DNA of 60,000 bases, taken from NCBI GenBank assembly GCA_903813345.2, contig CAIIXF020000005.1, positions 35,097,375 through 35,157,374 of the forward strand. Reading direction: 5' to 3'. The DNA comes from Owenia fusiformis (lineage: Eukaryota; Annelida; Polychaeta; Sabellida; Oweniidae). The position numbers and the translations under genes are program-made. The notes below the pieces were generated by a model. It was not told the origin of the DNA. It saw only the letters and a program-made list of their open reading frames with translations, and made no database searches. This document shows positions 1 to 10,821 of this stretch, in pieces. The number at the start of each line of letters is the position of its first letter. Position 1 is the stretch's first letter.

Positions 1-702
1 GACCCTGTCTGTATAACTGAGTATGTGCCTGTAAATTAATGTGTTAAAAGCCAATGTCAGGATGGTGAGCTGTTGACTAGTAGGGTCTGTTACATTGAAG
101 TGTGATTTGGTATAAGGGAAATATATGTCACTGGAGTGACATAAAAGTATTATACCCAAACTAGAACAAAAGAGAATATTTTAGGTGCAATAAACTATAA
201 AATTATAAAATACTTTATTGTATAAAATCTCCCTAAAAACAATTATGCAAGTATGTTATCAAAAGTATCACCAAGTAAGCATCTTTTCTAATAAACAGCA
301 AATGACTAGGACTAGAGAACTGAATTACACTATTTACACCATTGGTACTATATATCGCCTTTTCAGCTCCCCTTAAACAACCTCTCCCTATGATACATTC
401 TCTTACTGGATGCGATACTAATTCGTCCATTTTTGGAAAGGGAATTAGAAGACTGTATATAATATTGCCAAGAAAGATGATACAATAGAATGTCTGATAA
501 AGGTGGCGCATGGAGACCTAGATGATGCCATGCGTGTCTTGCCCGTACAGGGCACGCCTTAAGCGTCGGACAGCTGGTCATTATCTGGTTACTTTTGATA
601 CTGACCAGTTGATTTTTTCACTAGGTATAGGAAAATAACATTGCAACTGGTCAGTAATGCCTTTTTGACCAGCAGCTCTGGAATCCTTAGGGCATACACT
701 GT
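1..702. other. Intergenic, no gene recognised
   Basis: No open frame with recognisable protein signature. Around 570-675 the word CTGGTCA and its complement recur four times (near 571, 600, 646 and 668), giving short inverted repeats of unknown meaning. Confidence 0.5.
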
Positions 703-879
703 GCCCGTAGCCAGCTTTTACCAGGAGGGGAGCTTTTTTCCAGGGGGGGGAGCTTTTTCACAATTTTGGCTAAAAATCATGCGAAAAATTCTCAGAATGG
801 TGAAAAACTGCCTGATTTTTAAAGAATTTATGGCCAGGGAGGAGCTTCCGCTCCCCCAGCTCCCCCTCTGGCTACGGGC
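703..879. mobile_element. MITE, CCCGTAGCCAG family, copy 1
   Basis: The segment starts with GCCCGTAGCCAG and ends with CTGGCTACGGGC, an inverted pair. Related copies with the same ends lie at about 3147 and 8654. The interior carries G runs and C runs near each end and no coding capacity. It is a small non-autonomous terminal-inverted-repeat element; superfamily not determined. Confidence 0.6.
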
Positions 880-957
880 CTGCGTGTATCAAGGAATTTC
901 ACAAGCAAACTTTAAAACTGAGCAGTTGTTGACTCACTTGACAAGTTACAGGTGAAT

Positions 958-1353
958 ATGGTGAAGAGAGAAGTAGCGAAACCTCACGAGGACAGTGTAA
1001 GAGAACATGTAAAACGAGCAAGGACTAGGGCAAAACTTTGGATAAACAGTCATGAAAGGTCAAACCAGTTAACTAATGGCGAAATATCTCAATCTGGATG
1101 GCAACGAAGCGGGAATGGGTTAGAACCAGTTATGTTCACTGTTCACCAGTTGCAGCAGAGTTTCTCAAAAATCTATTTTCCAATTGCACCACCAAAGGAC
1201 AGTGTAAAAAAGAATAACTGTACTTGCAAGATGAATAACATGGAATGCATCGAACATTACTCATGCTTCAGGATAGAAGGTGAAATATCAATCACAATGA
1301 GTCTGAAAACCAGAGAAAGTGTATTTTCAACAAGTTTGTTAAATGACCTTTAA
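958..1353 (+). pseudogene. C-terminal fragment of a transposon-associated Cys-rich protein
   Basis: An open frame of 131 codons from the first ATG. I see in order a basic helix-like stretch (HVKRARTRAKLW), a GW followed by GLEPVM, then a Cys cluster spaced C-x-C-x6-C-x5-C (CTCKMNNMECIEHYSC). This order, a HxxRAxxQxxxW-like segment, then GW...P.M, then a terminal Cys-rich tail, is what I recall from a large uncharacterised protein family repeated many times in cnidarian, mollusc and other animal genomes. The same tail, decayed, is in the left arm of the giant inverted element at 16.5-21.5 kb, with the same Cys spacing. No N-terminal part is visible upstream, where a MITE ends at 879, so this is probably a truncated relic. 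It could instead be an exon of an unrecognised gene. Confidence 0.4.
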
Positions 1354-1371
1354 AATGATACTTTTAACATG

Positions 1372-1560
1372 ATATTTTATCAAAGCGTTCTCCAGATATC
1401 TTCAAAACTATATGTCTGATCTTTAATAGCGACAACATTGTAGTTACCATAGAAACCAGCATTTCTAATAATTTTTCAATTTTTTCAATTTGTTTTAGTC
1501 ATCAAACATGTTAGTACAAATGATGGCAAGCTTTCAAAAGGTACCATGATCAACCATCAA
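1372..1560. repeat. Direct repeat, left copy, flanking a palindrome-rich element
   Basis: Matches 2515-2692 in the same orientation, sharing for example ACAACATTG, CCAGCATTT, TTGTTTTAGTCATCAAACAT and TTAGTACA at matching spacing. The element at 1805-2501 lies between the two copies. Confidence 0.6.
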
Positions 1561-1804
1561 ATTATCTTTAAAAATGTATAAAATGTATAAAGCCTCAAAT
1601 GTATCCGAATTTGTTAAAAGTATTGATATTAGATATTTGAATAAGGTCTTTTTGCATTATGACATCACAATCATGAATATATTGTCTGTCGAATCTAGTT
1701 TCTAGTTTCTAGTCCCATGACATCACAGTGAGCCAGAAAATCATAGAAATACGTTTTTTCAAAAAGTTTGTTAAAATACCTTTACAGTGATATAATTATT
1801 AGCC

Positions 1805-2501
1805 CAATTTACACTACGCGCAGCGTCCCAAGACGTTTTGGCTAAAACGTTCTAGAAAAATTAAGTTGAGTTTACATTACCATTTTCAAGACGTCTTAGG
1901 AAATAAGATCGAGTTTACACCTGTTTTCCTAAACGCCTTAGAGATATGTACTGAAGGTATACATGTAAAATGAAAAAAAGCAGTTCAGTACTGGTTGAAG
2001 GACGGTTCAGTCAATATAGCTATTCCTTTCACGCTTCTATATTTTGTACCCGACTTTGTACTGAAGAATGCATCGGTTTCAACGACAGCATTGTTAAAAG
2101 CATGAAAGAGAGCAGGAAGATTTTATGCATAAATTAGGATTATGATAAATCGCCAGGCAAATAAGTTCTTCTCAATAGTTTTGGGATGATATTTGGAACA
2201 AGGGATAAGACAAAATAAAGGACCATGCGACATATGTAAATGGAAAATTTCAAATGTTTTGTTCGGCGCAATGCAAAAAACCGGGCTAAGAGCTCTTAGC
2301 TAAAGCCGATGGATTTACACTAGCTTGTAAAACGTTTTAAACGCTAAGACGTCTTAGCTATGACTAGGGTCCTAAAACGTTTTAGTCAAGCGCTCTTAGC
2401 CGAGAGCTCTTGAGTAAATCTGGATTTACATTACATTTGTAAAACGTTTTATCGCTAAAACGTTTTACCTAAGACGTCTTAGCGCGCTATTGTAAATCCA
2501 A
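1805..2501. mobile_element. Inverted-repeat element packed with palindromic words
   Basis: The ends are inverted relatives: AATTTACACTACGCGC on the left, and GCGCGCTATTGTAAATCC on the right. Inside, self-complementary words recur many times: AAAACGTTTT, AAGACGTCTT, AGAGCTCTTAG. A TTTACA(C/T)TA-like word marks several internal junctions (about 1869, 1913, 2313, 2427). No coding frame. Probably a non-autonomous DNA transposon with subterminal repeats. Confidence 0.55.
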
Positions 2502-2514
2502 CAATTGTTACACA

Positions 2515-2692
2515 CGGTCAAAACGTTCTATAGATATGTTCAAAAGACTATCTATGGGCCTTAATAGTGACAACATTGCAGTAACCATGGAAACCAGCAT
2601 TTTAAGGAACTTTCTCACCTGTTCTGAATTGTTTTAGTCATCAAACATATTAGTACAGATGGTTTCCAACGGTACCAAGATTAGCCGGTAAC
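2515..2692. repeat. Direct repeat, right copy
   Basis: Second copy of the 1372-1560 sequence, in the same orientation and diverged by substitutions and small indels. Confidence 0.6.
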
Positions 2693-3146
2693 CTTCTGGA
2701 TGTTTAATCTATTAAAATATTGCCCGTTGCTACTCGTCAATTATTATCGGTGATCCGGATCGAAAGTATTGAAAACAGTATTTTGATAAAATGTATTTTA
2801 GCACTCTAATATTCTATTCTATTTATGTCAACGTCCGGCAACTAATATACTGTAACCAGTTGGGATTTCAAATCAAATCCTTGGTCCAGCAATAAAAACA
2901 ATCTAGAATAAATATTTTATGAAGGCCGTGCCATTTGGGTCATTACAAAGCATAAATTTATTAAGTGCCAACGGTAATGACATAAAGAAGCAGAGAAGGA
3001 ACAGTTTTGCATGTGAGTGTGTATTAAATCACATCTTCGAATTCCGTTGGTGCCCAAGAATTCGCAGTGCCGGACCATATAGGTGTCGACACTAGTCCTA
3101 CAAAGAATAGCAAAATTGTAAGTGGAAAGTTACAGAACATCAACAG

Positions 3147-3349
3147 GCCCGTAGCCAGGGGGGGGTTCGCAGGGGGTTCCCCCCCCCCCCCCCCTGGCCA
3201 AAAATTCTTTCAAAATCATGCAGTTTTTGACCATTTTGAGCACTTCTCTAGTGATTTTAGCCTAATTTGGGCCAAAATTGTCAAATGTGAACCCCCCCTG
3301 GAAATTTTTGAAAATTGAACCCCCCCTTGGCAAATCCTGGCTACGGGCT
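3147..3349. mobile_element. MITE, CCCGTAGCCAG family, copy 2
   Basis: Begins GCCCGTAGCCAGG and ends CCTGGCTACGGGC. A run of about 15 C follows a G-rich left end, and CCCCCC tracts recur near the right end. Flanks carry ATCAA on the left and GATCAAT on the right, a possible short target duplication. The interior resembles copy 3 at 8654. Confidence 0.6.
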
Positions 3350-3655
3350 TGATCAATAAAAGTAGTTGATTCTGGTTTTAAAATGCTTGAAATGTACATA
3401 GATTGTCGAAATGTATTCTCTTATTGTTAGCCACATTGAGGATATTCGTTTTTTTTGCGTTTCATTTTTGTCAATACTTTTTTAGTCTCGAAATGTTTCG
3501 GGTAATAATCCATCTGTTCCGTGGAGTTGCATTTTTCTAGTGGAGTTGCGCATCGTTTCCAAATTAGGTTGGGTCAAAAAAGTACATACTTTATCATTAT
3601 ATTAAAAAACTATTGGTGATCTTTTGAAACAATGAATAGATTTTTGCTGGAGATG

Positions 3656-3895
3656 ATATAACTTTGATATGATATGATATTATCATATGATTCTTTACTT
3701 CCCCCATTACTAGAGGGCCATATTTAACAACACAGTTTGATATGATATGATCATATGATTCTTTACTTCCCCCATTACTAGATTGCCATATTTAAAAATA
3801 CAGTTTCATATGATATGATATGGTATGATATGATCACATGATTATTTTTCCCCCCACTACTAGAAAGCCATATTTAACAATACGGTTTAATATCA
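3656..3895. repeat. Tandem repeat, about 80 bp x 3
   Basis: Three consecutive units each contain a GATATGATATGAT run, then CATATGATT, ATTACTAG (CTACTAG in the third) and GCCATATTTAA, then an ACAGTTT-like end. The GATAT stretch itself expands differently in each unit. Diverged minisatellite. Confidence 0.7.
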
Positions 3896-5794
3896 AATAA
3901 TCATTATAAGAGTATGGAATATAAAGTGTACATGAATAAATTCTTCAAATGGCAGATGAAATATTCAGAGATATCTTCGTAAGAAAGGGTGAACAGTCAT
4001 TATAGGTCAAAAGTGCTTTATAGTTATAGTGTTTCCATGAAACAATTTTCTGGTAAAATTGGTCAGGTAGTACCCTGTGCATGCGTTAGACTTCGCTTCT
4101 CAAAAGAGAGCTTCGTCTTCATAATTATAGTCTATACTCTAGGCAGAGGGTAGTTTATAACTAAACTCTGCGCGTAGGGTACACAGGTGACAATAGAAGT
4201 CTACAATAATCCACAGGTTGTTCAAATTGTATTTATCAACAAAATACATTTAATTCCAGGTTGTAAGCCTGTAAAACAGTCCCATGCTGACTGCTAAAAG
4301 AATTCTTATGAGTTTATGAGACTACTAAAATAAAGGTCGCAATATGCGACACTCAGAAGGTTAAAAGACGATTTTCCAATCAACGCGTCTCATATAATCA
4401 AAGTAGAACAATCGTTTGTTTCAAGATATGTGTAAAATAGGAGATCTTCAATCTGTTGAATTGTCTGTAAATGGACGTACAGCGTGACATCAAAGAAACT
4501 AATAAATGTATTTTAACACTAAAAAAACAGACTGCTCTGCCAGGTAATCTAATTGTTTTTAGTTGATCCCCAATCACAATTACGTTGGAAATAACGGCCC
4601 GTGTGACATGACAAAAAAAACATCCATATTGAGCAATAAAAGCACAGAAATATTTGAGAAAACGAGGGTCAAAAGAATGACAGGAATACTATAAAAATAC
4701 TAACAGCACTTCACTATACTACATTACACTACACTACAAAAATATTTTTACGAAATAATGACCATGAAATACGGAATTGTACCTTTTCTACCCCACCTAT
4801 CGTTCCCCCAAGCATCCTTGTATCACACGTTGAAAATAGAAAATTGTTCTTTTCTAGAATTTTCCAAATGTTTTCTTCGTGGTAAAAGTTTCAGTTTTGA
4901 ATTACTAATATTCCCCCAATATCATGAAAAATTCAGCATTCTTGGTTTGATGGAAAAATATATAAAACATGTAATTTATACTTACCGTGCATTGATGTTA
5001 TGAATTTTTCTGAAAGTATCGTTTTGTTTTCTATGTTGTTGTTTATGTTCTAGACATATATCGTGACCGCAGCTCAGGGTAGATCCTCAGTCTCATTTCG
5101 ATAGCAAACTTACTACTATGTGTTTGGCACGGTCGTTTATCATGTAATTGAGCCCAAAAAGTGTCATTTGGGGAGCCCTACGACAACGATAAATTAGCAG
5201 TTCTTGACACGCTGTTTTCTAAATGTTTTCTATATCCTCGACGATTCTAGACAGGTCTGTTTATGTTTTCATTCGGGATTGAATTTGTCCCAAGATTAAA
5301 CTTCAAGTTCGAAGCATTTGTATGACAGTATGATTTGGGCTGATGATCTGATGACATGAGTGCTTCCAGAATTGGCAGAGGGAATGCTCGATGAACGACT
5401 CAAAGGGTTTCTAGGTTGTCGTGGATTGTGTATTGATCATGTTTCAAGATTAGATATACGATTTATTGCTATATACTTCTCTTCATGCTTTGCAATTCTT
5501 TAGGATTATCACAAATAAATCAAACAGTTAAAACATGTGTTTAACGTGTTATTTTGATAAGGTGAATGACATCGATGAGGGACTGAGAAGAGTTCCTTAA
5601 TTAAGGCAGTTGATATACCTAGTGACGTGTATTTACGGTGGTATTTATACTTGTGTTACTGTTTGAATATTAATAGATTTTTTAAATATGATTTTTTTTT
5701 CAGGAGCGATATCTCAACATTTCCGTAAGGATGTCGAATACGTGTGCTGGTCCCGCTATGTTTCGTAGTCACTGCACCCTGTGAATACGTACAA
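3896..5794. other. Intergenic, no gene recognised
   Basis: No frame with recognisable motifs. A 25-bp phrase around 4096-4122 (TTCTCAAAAGAGAGCTTCGT and onward) recurs at about 20201-20226, so this stretch holds at least one fragment of a dispersed repeat. Confidence 0.45.
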
Positions 5795-6020
5795 CACTGG
5801 CGGATCCACCAGGGGGCCCCATCCCCCTCTTGGGAGGGCCCAGAAAGAAGGTTTGGGCCCAATAATTGTATAGGGCCTCAATAGTTGGTCTTTTCGGTCC
5901 TTTAAAATTTTTGGACCTTTTTTGGCCAAATTGTCTTAAAATGGGCCTCAATTTTTTCCCAGATTTGAAATTTGCTCCTCCCCCCCCCCCCCCCCATGTT
6001 AGCTTCTGGATCCGCCAGTG
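5795..6020. mobile_element. MITE with CACTGGCGGATCC ends
   Basis: Starts CACTGGCGGATCC and ends GGATCCGCCAGTG, a perfect 13-bp terminal inverted repeat. Poly-C near the right end and G/C-rich segments near the left; no coding potential. Open frames crossing it are by-products of the biased composition. Confidence 0.65.
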
Positions 6021-8143
6021 TGAAAAATTGAAGGCGGGGAGGTACGACATTGACATTTGAAGGCACGGTGGTATGACGTGCGTTGGTGACATTGACTTCT
6101 AATTTCGAGGAACACCCCATAGAACCGACTCATTGTTAGTAATCTCAGCCACCTCAGATTACGTATACCATAGCATATAAAAATGTTTTCTGAGCTCATA
6201 AAAATTATCAATTAATGATGATCCCATATCCGTCAAGATCGTTAAAACATCGAGTCATCGTGATCTTTATTGTTGATCTCCAGTTTCTTCCGGCGATTTA
6301 TGGCTCAGAAGATTATTTTTAAACAATTGTATGGTTGAATAAATACCGGAATGAAATAAATCTAATCGTTGTTTGTGTCATATCATGTGCAGAATTACAC
6401 AATGGGTGGTGATTTAACATGACATATTTGAGAATGGGAAAGAAGTATACACTATCGATTTTAATAGACCTTCAGGTGACACCCCAATCCGATAGATATT
6501 ATAGGATGACACAACTAAATACTTTAACATTCAAACGATCTGTCTTCCCGAAAAAAATAAGATTGGAAAAATTACATCGTTATTCCCATTACGTTGAATG
6601 TAATGACATTTTTTAGTTACCCTTTCCGAGTTCAGATTGTATTAAGTTTTAATGAAACTTTCTTGGAAGATATTTGCAAAAATGTTTATCCGATATCATT
6701 CCATCATACCCCAGTATGTCCTCTGTCAGTCAAAAAAGTTTGAATCAAAACACCCCAAATCAAAAAATCAAAAATCAAAAGATCTCGCCTGTTGAAGACG
6801 CCATCTATAGAAAATGTCAGAAATTGTCATTCTGATTTTGACAGATGGGAGCAGGTCAAAAAGGTCAAATATCTTTTAAAGAAAATGCACCTTAATCACA
6901 TCAGATCATGTCTTAGAGTTGGACCATACGTACACTTTTTCATTCATGTCCTTTTAACGACAATTGGGCACCTCCGTCGGGGAGCTGTAGTGTACCGAGT
7001 TATCGCAGATACTAGACTCGACAGAGAGTGTGCTCTACCCCTGAGACATAAAAGGCACTACAGCTGAGACTGCAGTAGAGACTTGCTATCGAAGGTCATT
7101 ACACCAAATCTGACAAATTCATTCATTAATATAATGTGATAATTGACTAATGTATTTATTTGCATACACCATGTAACAAAAACTCTTACAAGGACGCTTT
7201 AAGTCCCCATGTGCCAAGACGCTCAGCGAAACGAAACAATATTTCTTATTGGACCTCTTTCATCTATCTTTTTGTCCCATTATTATATACTTAGTTAGAG
7301 TAATTTCAATACACTGATACAAATGAAATAATTATTGCGTTGGATGAATGATGGTGGCCATTACTTATATTACGCCCATTGTAAAGTGACAATAGCTACT
7401 TATTGGAATGTATTAGTTTATGAGAATTGGTAAAGAAGCCATTGAGGCCTTTTATATATGTCTTTTTAATAGAATATGCCTATTCAGGCTTACGGGTAAA
7501 CCGATAGGTCTCAGAGATATAAAAAACACAATAAAATAACTTCTTGTAAACACGGTTTGGGGATTAACAAAAAAAGAGATTAATTCGTTGCCCAAGGTTT
7601 TTAGGATGAATAATTCACGATAAATAGCCGCCATTAATTTCTTTACATCGTTGGGGTTTTGAGAAATGAATTGTTTTTTTGTAGAGGAACTCCGTTTCTG
7701 CAGTGTGAAATATATAGCTTATGTTATATAAATATCTAAGTTAATAGAACTATGTAAAATAAAATAGAAATCGTATGAGACCTAGATACTGGATACGCAG
7801 AAGTGGATAAAATATCAATTATCTTGTTAAAGAACATTATGTTGCAAATTGTTGAAACCATATTAGGTTGTTGAAGTCCATTATGTTGTTAAAACCATTA
7901 TATCAATGGAATGCATAATTTTGAGCCGCACGATTATTCTAAATTAAGAAATAATTGTCTCGTGGGATAATTTAATGGATTCAACATATTTAGGTCAAAC
8001 TAGTTATAGTAATTTGCCTTTATTATAATAAATTAAAACAATTGCCCTAATAACATCAAAAAGGTTGCTCTCGTTTGCATTCGCACCACTCCCCTCCACA
8101 AGTTTGAAAACTGGAAGCATCATTTTGTATCCCTTATCAAAGC
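6021..8143. other. Intergenic with a dispersed-repeat fragment
   Basis: No gene recognised. About 45 bp near 7060-7105, read on the minus strand, match 36308-36352 (shared TAATGACCTTCGATAG and a CAGTCTC-containing tail), so a dispersed repeat piece lies here. Confidence 0.4.
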
Positions 8144-8511
8144 CCAGAGGGGGAGAAACACCAGGGTTCAAAGATGACATACGCTTATAATGTAAATCTG
8201 TATTGAGATGACATCGTCGCTGATTGGTCAAAAGTCGACAAACAAATGACGTCATCAATGGCGGTTTTAAAATTTTCGAAATACGCTTCGAATAATATTA
8301 TGTTCATTTCTGCCGTGTTAACCAATATCATAGCTTCTCATTTCACATCAAGATAAAGGAAGGTGTACGGAATATGCCTATATCAATTAAAACATCCCAT
8401 CGAAGTGAAGTATTTGATAACTAGGCGATGAAAATTCGAACGAACGAAGGTGGTAAGCAAGAGAGGTAACTATGTCTGTCATCTTTAAACTCTGGGGCTT
8501 TCCCTCCTCTT
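8144..8511. mobile_element. MITE family with 8-bp target duplication, copy 1
   Basis: The left end CCAGAGGGGGAGAAAC and the right end, which reads AAGAGGAGGGAAAGCC on the minus strand, are imperfect inverted repeats of about 40 bp. The flanks carry the same 8 bases, ATCAAAGC, at 8136-8143 and 8512-8519. A second copy, about 380 bp and highly similar, is at 15051 with a different 8-bp duplication. The 8-bp duplication and CAGAG-like ends suit a hAT-derived MITE, but that assignment is inference. Confidence 0.75.
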
Positions 8512-8653
8512 ATCAAAGCCTGTTTATTTGGTGATTGAAAAGTATCCATTGCGTTTGTCACTAATTTCCGTACTTTTGTAATTAGGGAACAATCGCCGGC
8601 TTTGAAATATTATGCAATGAAAGTTCGGGTTTCCAAACTAATGTAGAGGAGCA

Positions 8654-8851
8654 GGCCCGAAGTCAGAGGGTTTCGATGGGTCCCCCCCCCCGTCCCTTGG
8701 CCAAAAAATCTTTCAAAACCATGCGGTTTTCCACCATTTTGAGCACTTTTTAAGTGATTTTGGCCATTTTTGGACCAAAATTGTCACAAGTGACCCCCCT
8801 GGAATTTTTCAAAAAGTGACCACCCCCCTTGGCAAATCCTGGCTACGGGCC
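8654..8851. mobile_element. MITE, CCCGTAGCCAG family, copy 3
   Basis: Left end GGCCCGAAGTCAG is diverged by two substitutions from the family ends; the right end CTGGCTACGGGC is intact. The interior (TGGCCAAAAA..TCTTTCAAAA.CATGC) matches copy 2 at 3147. GAGGAG occurs just outside both ends, a possible short target duplication. Confidence 0.6.
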
Positions 8852-10821
8852 TGAGGAGTATTTGTATCACACAGGTATTGTATCGGGATTTTTTTCAAAC
8901 ATTCAGTATTTAAATTTTGTATGATTAGTTTAGAAGTCGGGCTCCCCTCTTTACTTGAGCAGGATGTGTAACAAATTGTTAAGAACACTGAACGCCAAAC
9001 GCAAAACGCCGATCATAAGACACAAAAGTGAGAAATCGATATACAACCTTAAGCAGTTTCATGCTTCAAGCATTACTACATTTTTCAATGAAAATTGAAA
9101 GATGGTATGTCTCATTTTCATTGTGGATTGCCATTTTGAATCCAATACTATACATGTTTTTACCGTCATACGATAAAGTTAGAACAAACTTCATTTGTCA
9201 TAAGGAACAACAACAAAATTCTCACCCTCAATTTATTTGATTTTTATGTGCGGCGAAAAAAATGAACTGGAGAAACGGGAAACGTATAACTGCCTTGATT
9301 GAGAGCACGGAATGGAAATTATTAAAACTATGAAAGATTTGCGTATTGCTGATTATCCCGAGAGATAAGATCTTATTACTAATGGGTAGTTATTTCATAA
9401 TAAAAATAATATTTTATAAACAAATAGAAAAGGGAAGGGGATTGATTATCATTTGAAACACAATATATCATTATGCTCAATCTGTTCAATTGAGCATGCC
9501 CCGAGAGGACGTGACCCTTTTTAAATAAATCCATATTTGCGTCATGCTACAAAATGTAAATATTTACATGGTCCTATCATTGCATTTTTAAGACAAATCG
9601 TTTCCAAAATCACTAAGAACAGTTTTTCCTTGGAACATTTAACATGTCCAACAATGCACCAGCTGCCATTTGTTATAGACTTCGAACGGACCAATTTTGA
9701 GATAGATTGTATCATGCCACAGCAGGTATGGGAATGCTTTACTATATGGGATCTGCAGTAGAAGTTATTTTAAGCGTTTCAAAACCACAGGCACACGAGT
9801 CTGATGCATCCCAGTCTGAGGCACAGACCCAAATTTTCTTGAATGTAAGCTTAAATGTAAATATGTTCTCTTTTGAAATCTTCATCACTCGTAGTAGGTT
9901 TTGGCGAAATACCATCCAATCTAATTTAAGATTGTAATACCCATTGGCATAAGAATGTCTTCTCCCTCAGGCCCATTGTTATTAAATTAGAACAACATTT
10001 GAACAACAGATTGTAACTGCATGTAGTCTACTTCATGAGGTGTCTCTTAACTGAATTGACACATGCTGTAACTCACAGAACTGTAAATATGCATAATTAT
10101 CCTTGACCATACAGCTTGTGTTAAGAATTTTAGGTCTGATCCATACCTCTTACTAATATTTCTAGGCCATTTGGATACATGTACACACAGTAGGATGGTC
10201 ATGATCTCACACATCCCAGTGGACAGCACAAACAATGTAGTGCCTATAGGAGTCAAGGCCATGGTTTGTATTCAGACAAGGCAGTATATCATGATTTTAA
10301 ACATTTCCTTGTAATGTACATAAGTTATTTTTAAATATTCTAGTATAACCAAACTTTCAGCAAGTTCTTTGAGATGTATACAATAACTATATGCAATTCT
10401 GTATATACAGTATCTTTTTAAAATAAAATGAGGCATAGTGGCCTAAATTTTTGTAATTTTTCACGAGAGTGCTCAAAATCATAGCTTATAAAAGTAACCT
10501 AAAATAAACCTGTATTGTAATTTTTAAATAATTGAATAGGACTCCTCAATGTTATTCCTGATCAATTGACATGGATAATGCAATAGTAGTGATAGAAATC
10601 CTGGTTTTTGCCACATCTCTGCCCCAAAATAGAAGAAATTTAAACACATCAAACACTTATTGGCCCAAAACACCCTTACTAATCACTTCACCTCTTGTTT
10701 TCAGTCGTTATTCCGGGTTGCTGAAGGTTATGCTCTTCAAGGGAGAGAACGGTGTAACATAGGCGTAGAGCTAGAAATTTGGCGCTGCAGTATTGGTCGC
10801 TTCAACCTTTCAAGTTCGAAC
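8852..10821. other. Intergenic, no gene recognised
   Basis: A+T-rich, no frame with recognisable motifs. A 7-bp word TTCGAAC at 10815-10821 recurs directly after the A-rich tail of the retrotransposon at 14664-14670 and may be its target duplication. Confidence 0.4.

Noticed and set aside
3656-3895. CRISPR-like array
   Set aside because: Repeats are contiguous without unique spacers and this is a eukaryotic genome; it is a minisatellite. The 22-bp array at 26.2 kb is rejected for the same reason.
5656-6211. Several overlapping ORFs at 5.7-6.2 kb
   Set aside because: All cross the CACTGGCGGATCC MITE; Gly/Pro-rich peptides come from its G and C runs.
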